Below, piece after piece: positions 7,346 to 14,896 of a stretch of 36,468 nt of DNA. This DNA is from Micromonospora noduli (GTDB lineage: Bacteria; Actinomycetota; Actinomycetes; Mycobacteriales; Micromonosporaceae). The position numbers and the translations under genes were made by a program. Position 1 is the stretch's first letter, and each line of letters starts with the position of its first letter. Below the pieces are notes generated by a model. That model had not been told where the DNA came from and did no database searches. It saw only the letters and a program-made list of their open reading frames with translations. Location of the stretch: positions 1 to 36,468 of the forward strand of contig NZ_PYAK01000059.1 of the NCBI RefSeq assembly GCF_003264365.1. Direction: 5' to 3'.

Positions 7346-8794
7346 ATGATCAGATTCCACAAGCCACGGTTACGACAACTGCGTGTCGTGGCGCTCGCCA
7401 CGACCGGCCTCCTCGTCGCCAGCGCCCTCGTCGCCCCGGCGAGCAACGCCCAGACGGTGGCGCAGGCGGCCGAGGCCCCGGCGCTCACCAACACGATCCC
7501 CGGCGTCGACGAGATCGTGAGCAGCCCCAACCTGCGCCAGATCGCGAACGTCCCCAAGGTCGCCCCACTGGACGCGACCAACAGCGACATCGCCTTCCAG
7601 GGCAAGTACGCGTTCGCCGGCAACTACAACGGCTTCGTCATCTACGACATCTCGCGGCCCAGCGCGCCGACGGTCAAGGCCCGGGTGCTCTGCCCGGGGT
7701 CGCAGAACGACATCTCCGTCCACGGTGACCTGCTCTTCCTCTCCACCGACTCGTCGCGCAGCGACGACTCCTGCAACAGCACCACGCAGGGAGCGGACGT
7801 GAAGGGCTCGTGGGAGGGCATCAAGGTCTTCGACATCAAGGACAAGGCCAACCCGCGCTACATCAAGTCCGTCGAGACGGCCTGCGGCTCCCACACCCAC
7901 ACCCTGGTGCCGGGCAAGGACCGCAAGGCCATCTACCTGTACGTCTCGTCGTACAGCCCGCGGGCCGAGTTCCCGGACTGCCAGCCGCCGCACGACTCCA
8001 TCTCCATCATCAAGGTGCCGGTGAAGAAGCCGACCGACGCGGCAGTGGTCGCGACGCCGAACCTCTTCCCGGACGATGGCGGCTTCCCCGGCAGCCCGAC
8101 CGGCTCGGCGACCACCGGTTGCCACGACATCACCGCCTACCCGTCGAAGGACCTGGCCGCCGGCGCCTGCATGGGTGACGGCATCCTGCTCGACATCAAG
8201 AACCGCGAGGCCCCCCGGGTCATCAACCGGGTCCGGGACGAGGTCAACTTCGCGTTCTGGCACTCGGCCACCTTCAACAACTCCGGCACCAAGGTGATCT
8301 TCACCGACGAGCTGGGTGGTGGCGGGGCGGCGACCTGCAACGAGACCGTCGGCCCGAACCGCGGCGCGGACGCCATCTACGACATCGCCGGCCGGGGCAA
8401 CGCCCGGACGATGACCTTCCGCAGCTACTACAAGATCCCCCGGGCGAACGCCAACACCGAGAACTGCGTGGCGCACAACGGCTCGCTGATCCCGGTGCTC
8501 GGCAAGGACATCATGGTCCAGGCGTGGTACCAGGGTGGCATCTCGGTGTTCGACTTCACCGACTCGGCCAACCCGAAGGAGATCGCCTTCTGGGAGCGCG
8601 GCCCGCTCTCGGCCGACACGTTCGTCGGCGGCGGCACCTGGTCCGCGTACTACTACAACGGCCACATCTACTCCAACGACATGGTGAAGGGCCTGGACGT
8701 CCTGGAGCTGAACGACTGGCGTACCTGGTCGGCCAAGCTGACCCGCTACCAGGAGCTCAACGTGCAGACCCAGCCCAGCTACCTGGGCTGGTAG
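7346..8794 (+). CDS. secreted LVIVD-repeat (beta-propeller-like) protein
   Basis: I place the start at ATG 7346, preceded by GAAGGG with 8-nt spacing, rather than the in-frame GTG at 7307. This gives a clean signal peptide: basic RLRQLR, then a hydrophobic core VVALATTGLLVASALVAPA, with cleavage probable after SNA. The mature protein (about 450 aa) carries repeated propeller-blade-like units such as YAFAGNYNGFVIYDIS, WEGIKVFDIKD and GGISVFDFTDSANP, typical of LVIVD proteins. HTHTLV and WHSATF motifs carry conserved His residues. It is an extracellular or wall-exposed protein of unknown biochemical role, probably controlled together with the divergent DUF305 gene by a CRP-like regulator. Confidence 0.9.
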   Translation: MIRFHKPRLRQLRVVALATTGLLVASALVAPASNAQTVAQAAEAPALTNTIPGVDEIVSSPNLRQIANVPKVAPLDATNSDIAFQGKYAFAGNYNGFVIYDISRPSAPTVKARVLCPGSQNDISVHGDLLFLSTDSSRSDDSCNSTTQGADVKGSWEGIKVFDIKDKANPRYIKSVETACGSHTHTLVPGKDRKAIYLYVSSYSPRAEFPDCQPPHDSISIIKVPVKKPTDAAVVATPNLFPDDGGFPGSPTGSATTGCHDITAYPSKDLAAGACMGDGILLDIKNREAPRVINRVRDEVNFAFWHSATFNNSGTKVIFTDELGGGGAATCNETVGPNRGADAIYDIAGRGNARTMTFRSYYKIPRANANTENCVAHNGSLIPVLGKDIMVQAWYQGGISVFDFTDSANPKEIAFWERGPLSADTFVGGGTWSAYYYNGHIYSNDMVKGLDVLELNDWRTWSAKLTRYQELNVQTQPSYLGW

Positions 8795-8810
8795 ACACCA
8801 CGCACCGCAC

Positions 8811-8845
8811 CGGGCCCGGCCTCCGATCCTCGGGGGCCGGGCCCG
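8811..8845 (+). terminator. Rho-independent-like hairpin after the LVIVD gene
   Basis: An 11-bp stem CGGGCCCGGCC / GGCCGGGCCCG (8811-8821 with 8835-8845) encloses a second short CCGA/TCGG stem. It begins 16 bp after the stop codon. No clear T-tract follows. Confidence 0.7.
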
Positions 8846-8950
8846 GCCCGTTGCGACGCCAGGTCCGTTCGGGGGCGGGCACGGTGGGGCCCGTCACCAG
8901 GACGGGGGTTGCGAACCGGCTGGCCAGGCGCTGTGCCAACGTGAACAGAC

Positions 8951-10159
8951 GTGACAGTTGCCGCCCCGCCCGAACCGGCCACGCGTCGGCGGCCCCACCC
9001 CCTGGACCTGGTGGCAGCCGTCCTCGCCGTGGTCGGGGCGGCCTGCGCGCTGAGCGGGCTGCTCCCCCGCGCGGACACCACCGCCACCCTGCACCGGATC
9101 CTGCCGCTGCTGCTGTTCCTCGGCACCGTGATCGTGCTCGCCGAGCTGACCGCCGTGGCCGGTGTCTTCGACGTGCTGGCCAGCCGACTGGCCATCGCCT
9201 CCCGGGGCAGGTGGGCCGTACTCTTCCTGCTCTGCGGTGGTCTCGCCACGCTGACCACCCTCGTGCTCAACCTCGACACCACCGCCGTGCTGCTCACCCC
9301 GGTGCTGCTCGCGCTGGCCCGGAACCTGCGGATCCCCGCCGCCCCGCTCGCCGTCACCACTGTCTGGCTGGCGAACACCGCGAGTCTGCTGCTGCCGGTG
9401 TCCAACCTGACCAACCTGCTCGCCGCCGACCGGGTCGGGCTGGCACCCCTGGCGTACGCGGCTCGGATGGCGTTGCCGCAGCTCGCCGCCGTGGCGGTCA
9501 CCATGGCCCTGCTGTGGTTCGGGTGGTGGCGGCGGGAGCGACCCGCCGGTGGGCGCTTCGTCCCACCGACCCGGCACGTGCCGGCCGACCCGGTGCTGCA
9601 CCGTACGGCGCTCGCCGGTTGCCTGATCTTCGTCGCCGGCATCCTCGCCGGCGTGGAGATCGAGATCGCCTCCACCGTCGGGCTCGCCCTGGTGCTGGTC
9701 GGGTTCCTGGTCCGCTCCCCCGACACGCTGCGCCCGGGTCTGGTCCCGGTGCGCCTGCTGTTCTTCGTCACCGGCCTGTTCCTGGTGGTGCAGACCCTCG
9801 GCCGGCACGGGTTGGACGACCTGGTCGGCACCCTGGTCGGCGCCGACGGTGGTGCGCTGGGTGCCCTGCGCGCCGGTGGCACCGGAGCGCTGCTCGCCAA
9901 CGCGGTGAACAACCTGCCCGCCTACCTGGCCGGCGAGTCGGTACTGCCGACCGGTGACCACACCCGCCTGCTGGCCCTGCTGATCGGCACCAACGTCGGC
10001 CCGCTGGCCGCCCCCTGGGCGTCACTGGCCACCCTGCTGTGGTTCGAGCGCTGCCGGGCGGCCGGAGTGGCGGTGCCGCTGACCCGGTTCGTGCTGACCA
10101 GCACCCTGCTCGCGGTCACCGCGACGCTCGCCGCGGTCGGCGCGCTGCTGGTGAGCTGA
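8951..10159 (+). CDS. ArsB/SLC13-type ion transporter permease
   Basis: This 402-aa polytopic membrane protein has 10-11 predicted helices. Family-like features are VLNLDTTAVLLTPVLLALAR, ANTASLLLPVSNLTNLL and, in the second half, ALLANAVNNLPAYLAGES with LIGTNVGPLAAPWASLATLLW. These paired re-entrant N-N-L-P and S-N-x-T-N motifs are typical of the ion transporter superfamily that includes ArsB, NhaD and CitM. Arsenite efflux is possible, but no arsC or ars regulator is adjacent, so the substrate is open. The GTG start at 8951 has no clear Shine-Dalgarno sequence. Its stop lies within a 12-bp palindrome shared with the convergent MerR gene. Confidence 0.88.
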   Translation: MTVAAPPEPATRRRPHPLDLVAAVLAVVGAACALSGLLPRADTTATLHRILPLLLFLGTVIVLAELTAVAGVFDVLASRLAIASRGRWAVLFLLCGGLATLTTLVLNLDTTAVLLTPVLLALARNLRIPAAPLAVTTVWLANTASLLLPVSNLTNLLAADRVGLAPLAYAARMALPQLAAVAVTMALLWFGWWRRERPAGGRFVPPTRHVPADPVLHRTALAGCLIFVAGILAGVEIEIASTVGLALVLVGFLVRSPDTLRPGLVPVRLLFFVTGLFLVVQTLGRHGLDDLVGTLVGADGGALGALRAGGTGALLANAVNNLPAYLAGESVLPTGDHTRLLALLIGTNVGPLAAPWASLATLLWFERCRAAGVAVPLTRFVLTSTLLAVTATLAAVGALLVS

Positions 10160-10167
10160 GCGCTCAG
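10156..10167. terminator. 12-bp perfect palindrome holding both convergent stop codons
   Basis: CTGAGCGCTCAG contains the TGA of the permease (10157-10159) and, on the opposite strand, the TGA of the MerR gene (10164-10166). Only four bases separate the genes. Whether it terminates transcription is uncertain; the stem is short. Confidence 0.4.
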
Positions 10168-10991
10168 TCGCGGTACACGGCGACCTGAAGTTCGGTGACG
10201 CCCTTCTCCGGGGTGTCCGGGCAGTAGTCGAGGTATACCTCCCGGGCGAAGCCGTCGGTGCGGTAGCCGTTCTCCTCGATCCACCGGGCGAGCGCCTGCA
10301 TGCTCGGCTCGACGTCGTCCATCGCACCGTGATGGATGATCGTCGCAGCGTTGCGCAGCTCCGGCAGGTCGCGGACCGTGACGTCGGGCGCCGCGGACGG
10401 CTCGGCGTCGACGAGCACACCGGCGTGTACGACGACAGCGTCGCCGCCCGGGTCCGCGGGCTCGTACCAGGCGATGCCCGGCCCTGTCGGTGTGATCCCG
10501 GCGGCGGCCAACCGGCGGAACAACTCCGGGTAGAGCGGCTGGATCACCGGGCCGATGTCCTCGCCCTGGTAGCTGGGCGCGACGGCGGTCAGCTCCGCGA
10601 CGCGGGCCGGCGCGATCTCCTTGAGGACGACGTCCTGGGTGGTCATCCGACCCTCCGACTCGATCATTCGGAGCCTCGCCTCGACAGCCGTGAGCCGGGC
10701 CGTGTCGGCGGTCAACTGTTCCGCCAACTGGCTCCGGCGCAGCCGCAGCATGCCACGCAGCTCGGCCACGTCGACGGCGTCGTCGACGATCGCGCGCACC
10801 TGTTCGAGGGTGAGGCCCAACTCCTTCAGGGCGATCACCCGGTTGAGCCGGCGCAACTGGTCGGCCCGGTAGAAGCGGTAGCCGGTGTGCGGGTCGACGC
10901 TGGCGGGGGGCAGCAGACCGATGCTGTCGTAGTGGCGCAGCATCCGCACCGAAACCCGGCCGAGTCTGGCGAATTCTCCGATGGTGAACAT
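10164..10991 (-). CDS. MerR-family transcriptional regulator with GyrI-like effector domain
   Basis: The 275-aa protein begins with a MerR winged HTH (FTIGEFARLGRVSVRMLRHYDSIG at about 2-25; GYRFYRADQLRRLNRVIALKELG). A dimerisation helix runs at about 75-110 (LRLRRSQLAEQLTADTARL). The C-terminal AraC-effector/GyrI-like domain (about 118-275) includes RWIEENGYRTDGFAREVYLDYCP. This is the BmrR-like architecture that senses hydrophobic or cationic drugs and twists its promoter to activate transcription. Its own promoter has a palindrome between -35 and -10, so it is probably autoregulated. The convergent permease could be unrelated to its regulon, since the operator controls only the minus-strand promoter. 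Confidence 0.94.
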   Translation of the reverse strand: MFTIGEFARLGRVSVRMLRHYDSIGLLPPASVDPHTGYRFYRADQLRRLNRVIALKELGLTLEQVRAIVDDAVDVAELRGMLRLRRSQLAEQLTADTARLTAVEARLRMIESEGRMTTQDVVLKEIAPARVAELTAVAPSYQGEDIGPVIQPLYPELFRRLAAAGITPTGPGIAWYEPADPGGDAVVVHAGVLVDAEPSAAPDVTVRDLPELRNAATIIHHGAMDDVEPSMQALARWIEENGYRTDGFAREVYLDYCPDTPEKGVTELQVAVYRD

Positions 10992-11000
10992 GGTCCCCTC

Positions 11001-11031
11001 ACACTCGTCCCTGACACCGTGTCAGAGTCAA
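11001..11031 (-). promoter_or_regulatory. MerR-type promoter with 19-bp spacer and internal palindrome
   Basis: On the minus strand, -35 TTGACT (11031-11026) and -10 GAGTGT (11006-11001) are 19 bp apart, the over-long spacing typical of MerR-activated promoters. Inside lies the perfect 15-bp palindrome CTGACACGGTGTCAG (11011-11025). The ATG at 10991 begins about 9 nt after the -10 box, implying a leaderless or nearly leaderless mRNA. Confidence 0.75.
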
Positions 11032-11052
11032 GCGTGGCGCGCGGGGCGGCCG

Positions 11053-12642
11053 TCACTGGCGGGCAGGGCGCGGGCCGACCAGCCGGCGGACCACCGGAGC
11101 GGCGTTCCACTTGGCCGCGCCGACCAGGTCGCGGGCGTGCTCCAGAACCGTGTAGTCGGGCCGGGTCAGCCCGTCGGCGATGGCCCGGTCCAGGTCGTTG
11201 CCGCAGCGGCTCAGCACGGTGTCGAAGTCCCGACGGACCGGCTCCTGCAGGTCGTAGCCGAAGGAGCGGTGCAGCCGGGCGAAGAGAGGCTTGTACAGCC
11301 GGACCCGCTCGTGCAGCCCCGACGAGTACGACATCGGGTTCTTCCGACGGCGGAGGATGTAGTCCGGCAGCACGTCGGCGAACGCCCGCCGGACGATCCA
11401 CTTCTCCTGCCCGTGGCGCAGCTTCAGATCCACCGGCAACCGCATCGCCAGCTCCACCACGCTGAGGTCGAGGAAGGGCACCCGAGCCTCCACGCCGTAC
11501 GCCATGGCGGCCCGGTCGACCCGCTGCAACTCGGTGCGGCACAGGTTGCGGATCCGGTGCAGGAACAGTCGGCGGGCCGCCGCCGGGGCGACCTGGTGGT
11601 ACATCGGGTACCCGCCGAACAGCTCGTCGGAGCCGTCGCCGGTCAGCACCACCTTGATGCCCAGGTCGCGGAGCCGCCGGAAGATCGGCACCGAGACGAC
11701 CGCGTTGATGATGTCGCCGTACTCGGTCAGCTCGGAGATCCGGATGGCCTCGCGGACGTCGGCGAGCCGGATGTCACGCGGTCGCAGCTCGACCACCACG
11801 TGCGGCACGTCGAGGTCGGCGGCGAGCCGCCGGGCGTACGCCACGTCGGGGCTGTCGGCGACGCCCACGGTCACCGCGACGCAGTCCGGGTGGATGTCGC
11901 GCACCTGCCGCAGGGTCAACGAGCTGTCCAGCCCACCGGAGAGCACCACCCCGACGGTCAGGTCGGTCTCCACCCGCATCCGGATCGCGTCGCTGAGCGC
12001 GGCGCGTACCAGCAGCGCGGCCTCGTCCGGGTCGTCGATGACCGGCAGGCCGTCGCCGATGGTGAGCAGGTCGACGTACGGGCTCAGTCGCACGTGCCCG
12101 TCCGCGTCCGCCCAGCCGTGGTGCCCGGGCGGCACCTCGGCGATCGGGGCGCCGTGCCCGACGAGGGCCTTGACCTCGGAGGCGAGGTGCAGGCAGCCGG
12201 GTCGACGGGACCAGTACAGCGGCTTGACCCCGAGCGGGTCGCGGGCCAGGTACGCCCGGCCGGTGGCCCGTTCGACGACCGCGAAGGCGTACTCGCCGCG
12301 GAGTCGGGTCACCGCCGCCTCGCCCCACTGCTGGAACGCGGCGAGCAGCACCTCGGTGTCGCTCTCGGTGCGGAAGGCCTGCCCCAGGCGAGTCAGCTGC
12401 GCCCGCAACTCCCGGTAGTTGAAGATCTCGCCGTTGAAGCAGAGCAGCCAACGCTCGTCGGTCGACGTCCACGGTTGCACCGCCCGGTCCCGGTCGACGA
12501 TCCGCAGGCGGCGGGTGCCGGCGAGCAGCCCGCTCTCGGACCGGGTCTCGGTGACCTCACCGCGCGGGGCCAGGGCGGCGAGCATCCGCCGGAAGGTCGC
12601 CGGGTCGGCCTCGGGGCCGATGCTCAACGCGATGCCGCACAC
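11053..12642 (-). CDS. asnB: asparagine synthase (glutamine-hydrolysing)-type amidotransferase
   Basis: This 529-aa protein begins GTG-TGC, giving the class II glutaminase nucleophile Cys after Met removal. Domain 1 (about 1-175) keeps RRLRIVD, N70-G71-E72 and the D95 region (RTESDTEVLL). However, it lacks the usual HRGPD, having PRGEV at residues 27-31. Domain 2 carries the ATP-pyrophosphatase loop SGGLDSS at 235-241 and TGDGSDELFGGYPMYH, typical of AsnB. It is shorter than many bacterial AsnB proteins. The known reaction is Asp + Gln + ATP to Asn, but AsnB-like enzymes also amidate antibiotics, cell-wall peptides or build lactams. It lies 4 bp after an unrecognised gene, an unusual partner, so a specialised substrate is possible. 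Confidence 0.9.
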   Translation of the reverse strand: MCGIALSIGPEADPATFRRMLAALAPRGEVTETRSESGLLAGTRRLRIVDRDRAVQPWTSTDERWLLCFNGEIFNYRELRAQLTRLGQAFRTESDTEVLLAAFQQWGEAAVTRLRGEYAFAVVERATGRAYLARDPLGVKPLYWSRRPGCLHLASEVKALVGHGAPIAEVPPGHHGWADADGHVRLSPYVDLLTIGDGLPVIDDPDEAALLVRAALSDAIRMRVETDLTVGVVLSGGLDSSLTLRQVRDIHPDCVAVTVGVADSPDVAYARRLAADLDVPHVVVELRPRDIRLADVREAIRISELTEYGDIINAVVSVPIFRRLRDLGIKVVLTGDGSDELFGGYPMYHQVAPAAARRLFLHRIRNLCRTELQRVDRAAMAYGVEARVPFLDLSVVELAMRLPVDLKLRHGQEKWIVRRAFADVLPDYILRRRKNPMSYSSGLHERVRLYKPLFARLHRSFGYDLQEPVRRDFDTVLSRCGNDLDRAIADGLTRPDYTVLEHARDLVGAAKWNAAPVVRRLVGPRPARQ

Positions 12643-12646
12643 CGGC

Positions 12647-13615
12647 TCAGACCCCCATCTCGGCCTCGTACGCCCGGCGTAGGCGACGCCGGGCGGTCGG
12701 CGCGAGACACAGGTGCCAGGCCTGCCCCTCGTCGATCAGGTTCAGCTCACCGGCCTCCTGCCGGCTCAGCAGCAGCTCCGCCAGGGCCTCGCGCGCGCCG
12801 AACCGCTCGAACCAGGCCAGCTCGACGTCGGCCGAGTAGCCGAGGCAGTGCCCGCTGGGCAGCATCGCGGCGTAGCCCAGGCGGCGCAGCCGGTACTGGT
12901 GCTCGGCGCTGCGGACCAGGCTGGTCACCCAGAGCGGCGGGGTGGCCGGCGGCGCGACGGCGGTGAACTCCCGTCCGATGTCGTTGAGCAGCGCCACCAC
13001 CTCGCGCCGGGCGCGGCGGAACAGCAGCCCCGCGGTGCGCGGGGTGGCATCGGGTCGCAGCCGGCGACGCAGCCCGCGGGCGGCCCGGCCCAGGATCGTG
13101 GCGGGCTGCTCCTGGTAGCGGAACCGCAGCAGGTCGCGGCGACGCAGCCACTCCAGGTCGACCAGCTCGGGGCTGCCGTTGACCTGGTCGTCGGTGACGA
13201 AGGTCGGCGCGTCCTGCCACCACAGCACGTCGATGCGGGAGAGCAGGTAGATCCGGACGAGTGCGCTGAGGTCAGTCGCCGAGGTGCGGTCGTTCGGTTG
13301 GTACCGGGCCATCTCCAGCAGCAACGTCTCGCGCGCGCCGATCAGCCCCTGCGGGGTGGCGTCGAGGACCGCGGCGAGCGCCGGCTCCCGCAGCCGCTCG
13401 TCGATGAGCACCTGCCGGGCCCGGGTGCTCGCCGCGTCGGCCAGGGCGCCGACCTCGACCAGCAGTTCGGCGACGGCGGCCCGATAAGCGGGCAGGTCGG
13501 GGGCAGGAGCGGGAACGCGGCGGGAGGTCGCACCGGAGGGTCTGCGGCGGGCCGGAGCGGTGGGCGACGGAGGCGAGCCGGGTTGCTGTCCCGGGCTACG
13601 GCTGGGCACTCGCAT
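12647..13615 (-). CDS. unrecognised protein paired with AsnB
   Basis: I do not recognise this 322-aa protein. The first 35 residues are Pro/Arg/Ser-rich and probably disordered. The rest is largely helical and rich in Arg, Leu and Trp, with no signal peptide or membrane helix. Distinctive stretches are RIDVLWWQDAPTFVTDDQ (about 128-145), VDLEWLRRRDLLRFRYQE, and MLPSGHCLGYSADVELAW in the last third. The start at ATG 13615 is preceded by GAGAGAGGG. Its stop is 4 bp before the asnB start, so the pair is certainly one operon. The context suggests a substrate carrier, chaperone or second subunit of the amidotransferase; that is inference only. Confidence 0.85.
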   Translation of the reverse strand: MRVPSRSPGQQPGSPPSPTAPARRRPSGATSRRVPAPAPDLPAYRAAVAELLVEVGALADAASTRARQVLIDERLREPALAAVLDATPQGLIGARETLLLEMARYQPNDRTSATDLSALVRIYLLSRIDVLWWQDAPTFVTDDQVNGSPELVDLEWLRRRDLLRFRYQEQPATILGRAARGLRRRLRPDATPRTAGLLFRRARREVVALLNDIGREFTAVAPPATPPLWVTSLVRSAEHQYRLRRLGYAAMLPSGHCLGYSADVELAWFERFGAREALAELLLSRQEAGELNLIDEGQAWHLCLAPTARRRLRRAYEAEMGV

Positions 13616-13769
13616 GACGGGTCCCTCTCTCCGGTCACGGCACTGGGTGGTTCGCCCTGAAACACACCGTAATCATCGGGAGCGGAACGGACCGAACAAT
13701 CCTCCTATTTCCCCTCTAACGGAGCGTGGACGACGCACCGGGCTGATCCTTGGTCTGGCGCTTTCGAGC

Positions 13770-13928
13770 TGATGTCGCCAACGAATCAACGCCGCCGGCT
13801 TCGCAAGCGGGGTCCTGATGTCCACAACAAGCAGGCCCTGATGTCACACAGGGCGGGCCCCTGATCTCACACAGGTGGGCCGTGATGCCACACAGGGCGG
13901 CCGCGTGATGTCACAAACGATTCAGCTC
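13770..13928. repeat. phased array of about 23-bp imperfect repeats (TGATGTCACACAGGGCGGGC type)
   Basis: TGATG/TGATC-led units start at 13770, 13816, 13839, 13862, 13883 and 13906, giving spacings of 46, 23, 23, 21 and 23. The best-conserved core is TGATGTCACACAGG. The outermost units (13770 and 13906) share AACGA(A/T)TCA after the core. The array lies between two minus-strand operons. Possible roles are a regulator-binding array, a dispersed intergenic repeat or a decayed element. Confidence 0.75.
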
Positions 13929-14050
13929 CAAAGGCAGCAACCAACACACCAACACCGACGCCAGCCGGCGGCCGGCGGGGCCACATCGAGCGAGCCGAGC
14001 ACGGCACCCAACGACGGGCCGCCTGGCGCGGGCCAGAGCCGGCCCGGCAA

Positions 14051-14098
14051 CCACCGCCGGAGCGCCGCCAGCCACCGCCGGAGCGCCGCCAGCCACCG
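14051..14098. repeat. 21-bp perfect tandem duplication plus partial third copy
   Basis: The 21-bp units 14051-14071 and 14072-14092 are identical, and a third begins at 14093 (CCACCG). They abut the stop codon of the ICL/PEP-mutase gene on its 3' side. Confidence 0.85.
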
Positions 14099-14896
14099 TC
14101 AGTCGCCGTCCGTCGGCACCAGGGCCTGCACCTCGGCGTACGACGGCGGTCCCGCCGGTGTGGTGGGCCCGCCGTCGCGGACGGCGTCGGCGGCGGCGAG
14201 CGCGGCACCCAGCGCGGCCCGGAACAGCAGCGAGCCTGTGCTGACCCGGGCCACCCCGGCGCCGCCCAACTCGGCCAGCCCCGGTCCGCCCGGCTGGTAC
14301 AGCGCGTTCACCGGAGCGTCGATCCGCTCGGTGAGGACGCGCAGGGTGGCCAGGTCGACAGTCCCGGGCACGAAGATCCCGTCGGCACCGGCCACCCGGT
14401 AGGCACGAGCACGGGCGAGGGTCTGCGGCAGCGGGTCGTCCACGCCGAGCCACCAGGTGTCGGTGCGGGCGTTGACGAACAGTTCCGGCACCGCCGCCTT
14501 CACGGCCACAATCTTGGCAGCGGCGACCTCGGTGTCGACGAGGGTGCCATCGGCAAGCCCGTCCTCCAGGTTGATCCCCGCCACGCCGAGCCCGGCCAAC
14601 TCCGCCACGTATTCGGCGACCTCCGCCGGGTCGTCGCTGAACCCGGCCTCCACGTCCACGCTGAGCAGCACCGGCAGCCGAACCAGCCGGCGGGCCAGGG
14701 CGAGGGTCTCCGCTGCGGTGGCCGCGACGCCGTCGGGAAGGCCGGCGGTCGCGGCGACCCCGAGGCTGGTGGTGCCGATGGCCGGATGTCCGCGCGCGGC
14801 GAGCGCCGCCGCCGAGGCGTGGTCCCACGCGTTGGGCAGCAGCAGGGGACTGCCGGCGCGGTGCAGGGCGTGAAACGCGGCACGATGTTCGCTCAT
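14099..14896 (-). CDS. isocitrate lyase/PEP mutase superfamily protein
   Basis: The start is ATG 14896, preceded by a strong GGAGGTGA with 7-nt spacing, giving 265 aa. This is a TIM-barrel of the ICL/PEPM superfamily: LLLPNAWDHASAAALAARG at about 20-38, the metal-binding D-x-E in SVDVEAGFSDDP, GINLEDG, and VNARTDTWW. The Cys-containing K-(K/R)-C-G-H loop of true isocitrate and methylisocitrate lyases is not seen (GLADGTLVD follows LED), so C-C lyase activity of that type is doubtful. A carboxyphosphonate-mutase-like or oxaloacetase-like role is possible. Its ATG overlaps the P450 stop (ATGA), implying coupled translation and perhaps a shared pathway. Confidence 0.9.
   Translation of the reverse strand: MSEHRAAFHALHRAGSPLLLPNAWDHASAAALAARGHPAIGTTSLGVAATAGLPDGVAATAAETLALARRLVRLPVLLSVDVEAGFSDDPAEVAEYVAELAGLGVAGINLEDGLADGTLVDTEVAAAKIVAVKAAVPELFVNARTDTWWLGVDDPLPQTLARARAYRVAGADGIFVPGTVDLATLRVLTERIDAPVNALYQPGGPGLAELGGAGVARVSTGSLLFRAALGAALAAADAVRDGGPTTPAGPPSYAEVQALVPTDGD

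Larger units (their letters stand above)
13616..14098. other. 483-bp noncoding region with repeats
   Basis: No convincing gene is seen on either strand. Next to the asnB-operon start the sequence is comparatively AT-rich (about 13655-13735) and probably holds that operon's promoter. The middle holds the phased TGATGTCACA-like repeats, and the right end a 21-bp tandem duplication. Confidence 0.7.

Noticed and set aside
8951..10991. Arsenic resistance operon
   Set aside because: Only an ArsB/SLC13-like permease and a MerR regulator are present; no arsC, arsA or ArsR-type metal sensor is near, and the genes are convergent.
12777..13616. Long open frames on the plus strand opposite the AsnB partner gene
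   Set aside because: Composition and codon pattern are those of antisense shadows in GC-rich DNA; the minus-strand frame has the ribosome site and operon context.
13770..13928. CRISPR array
   Set aside because: Units are imperfect, contiguous and about 23 bp, with no unique spacers and no cas genes nearby.
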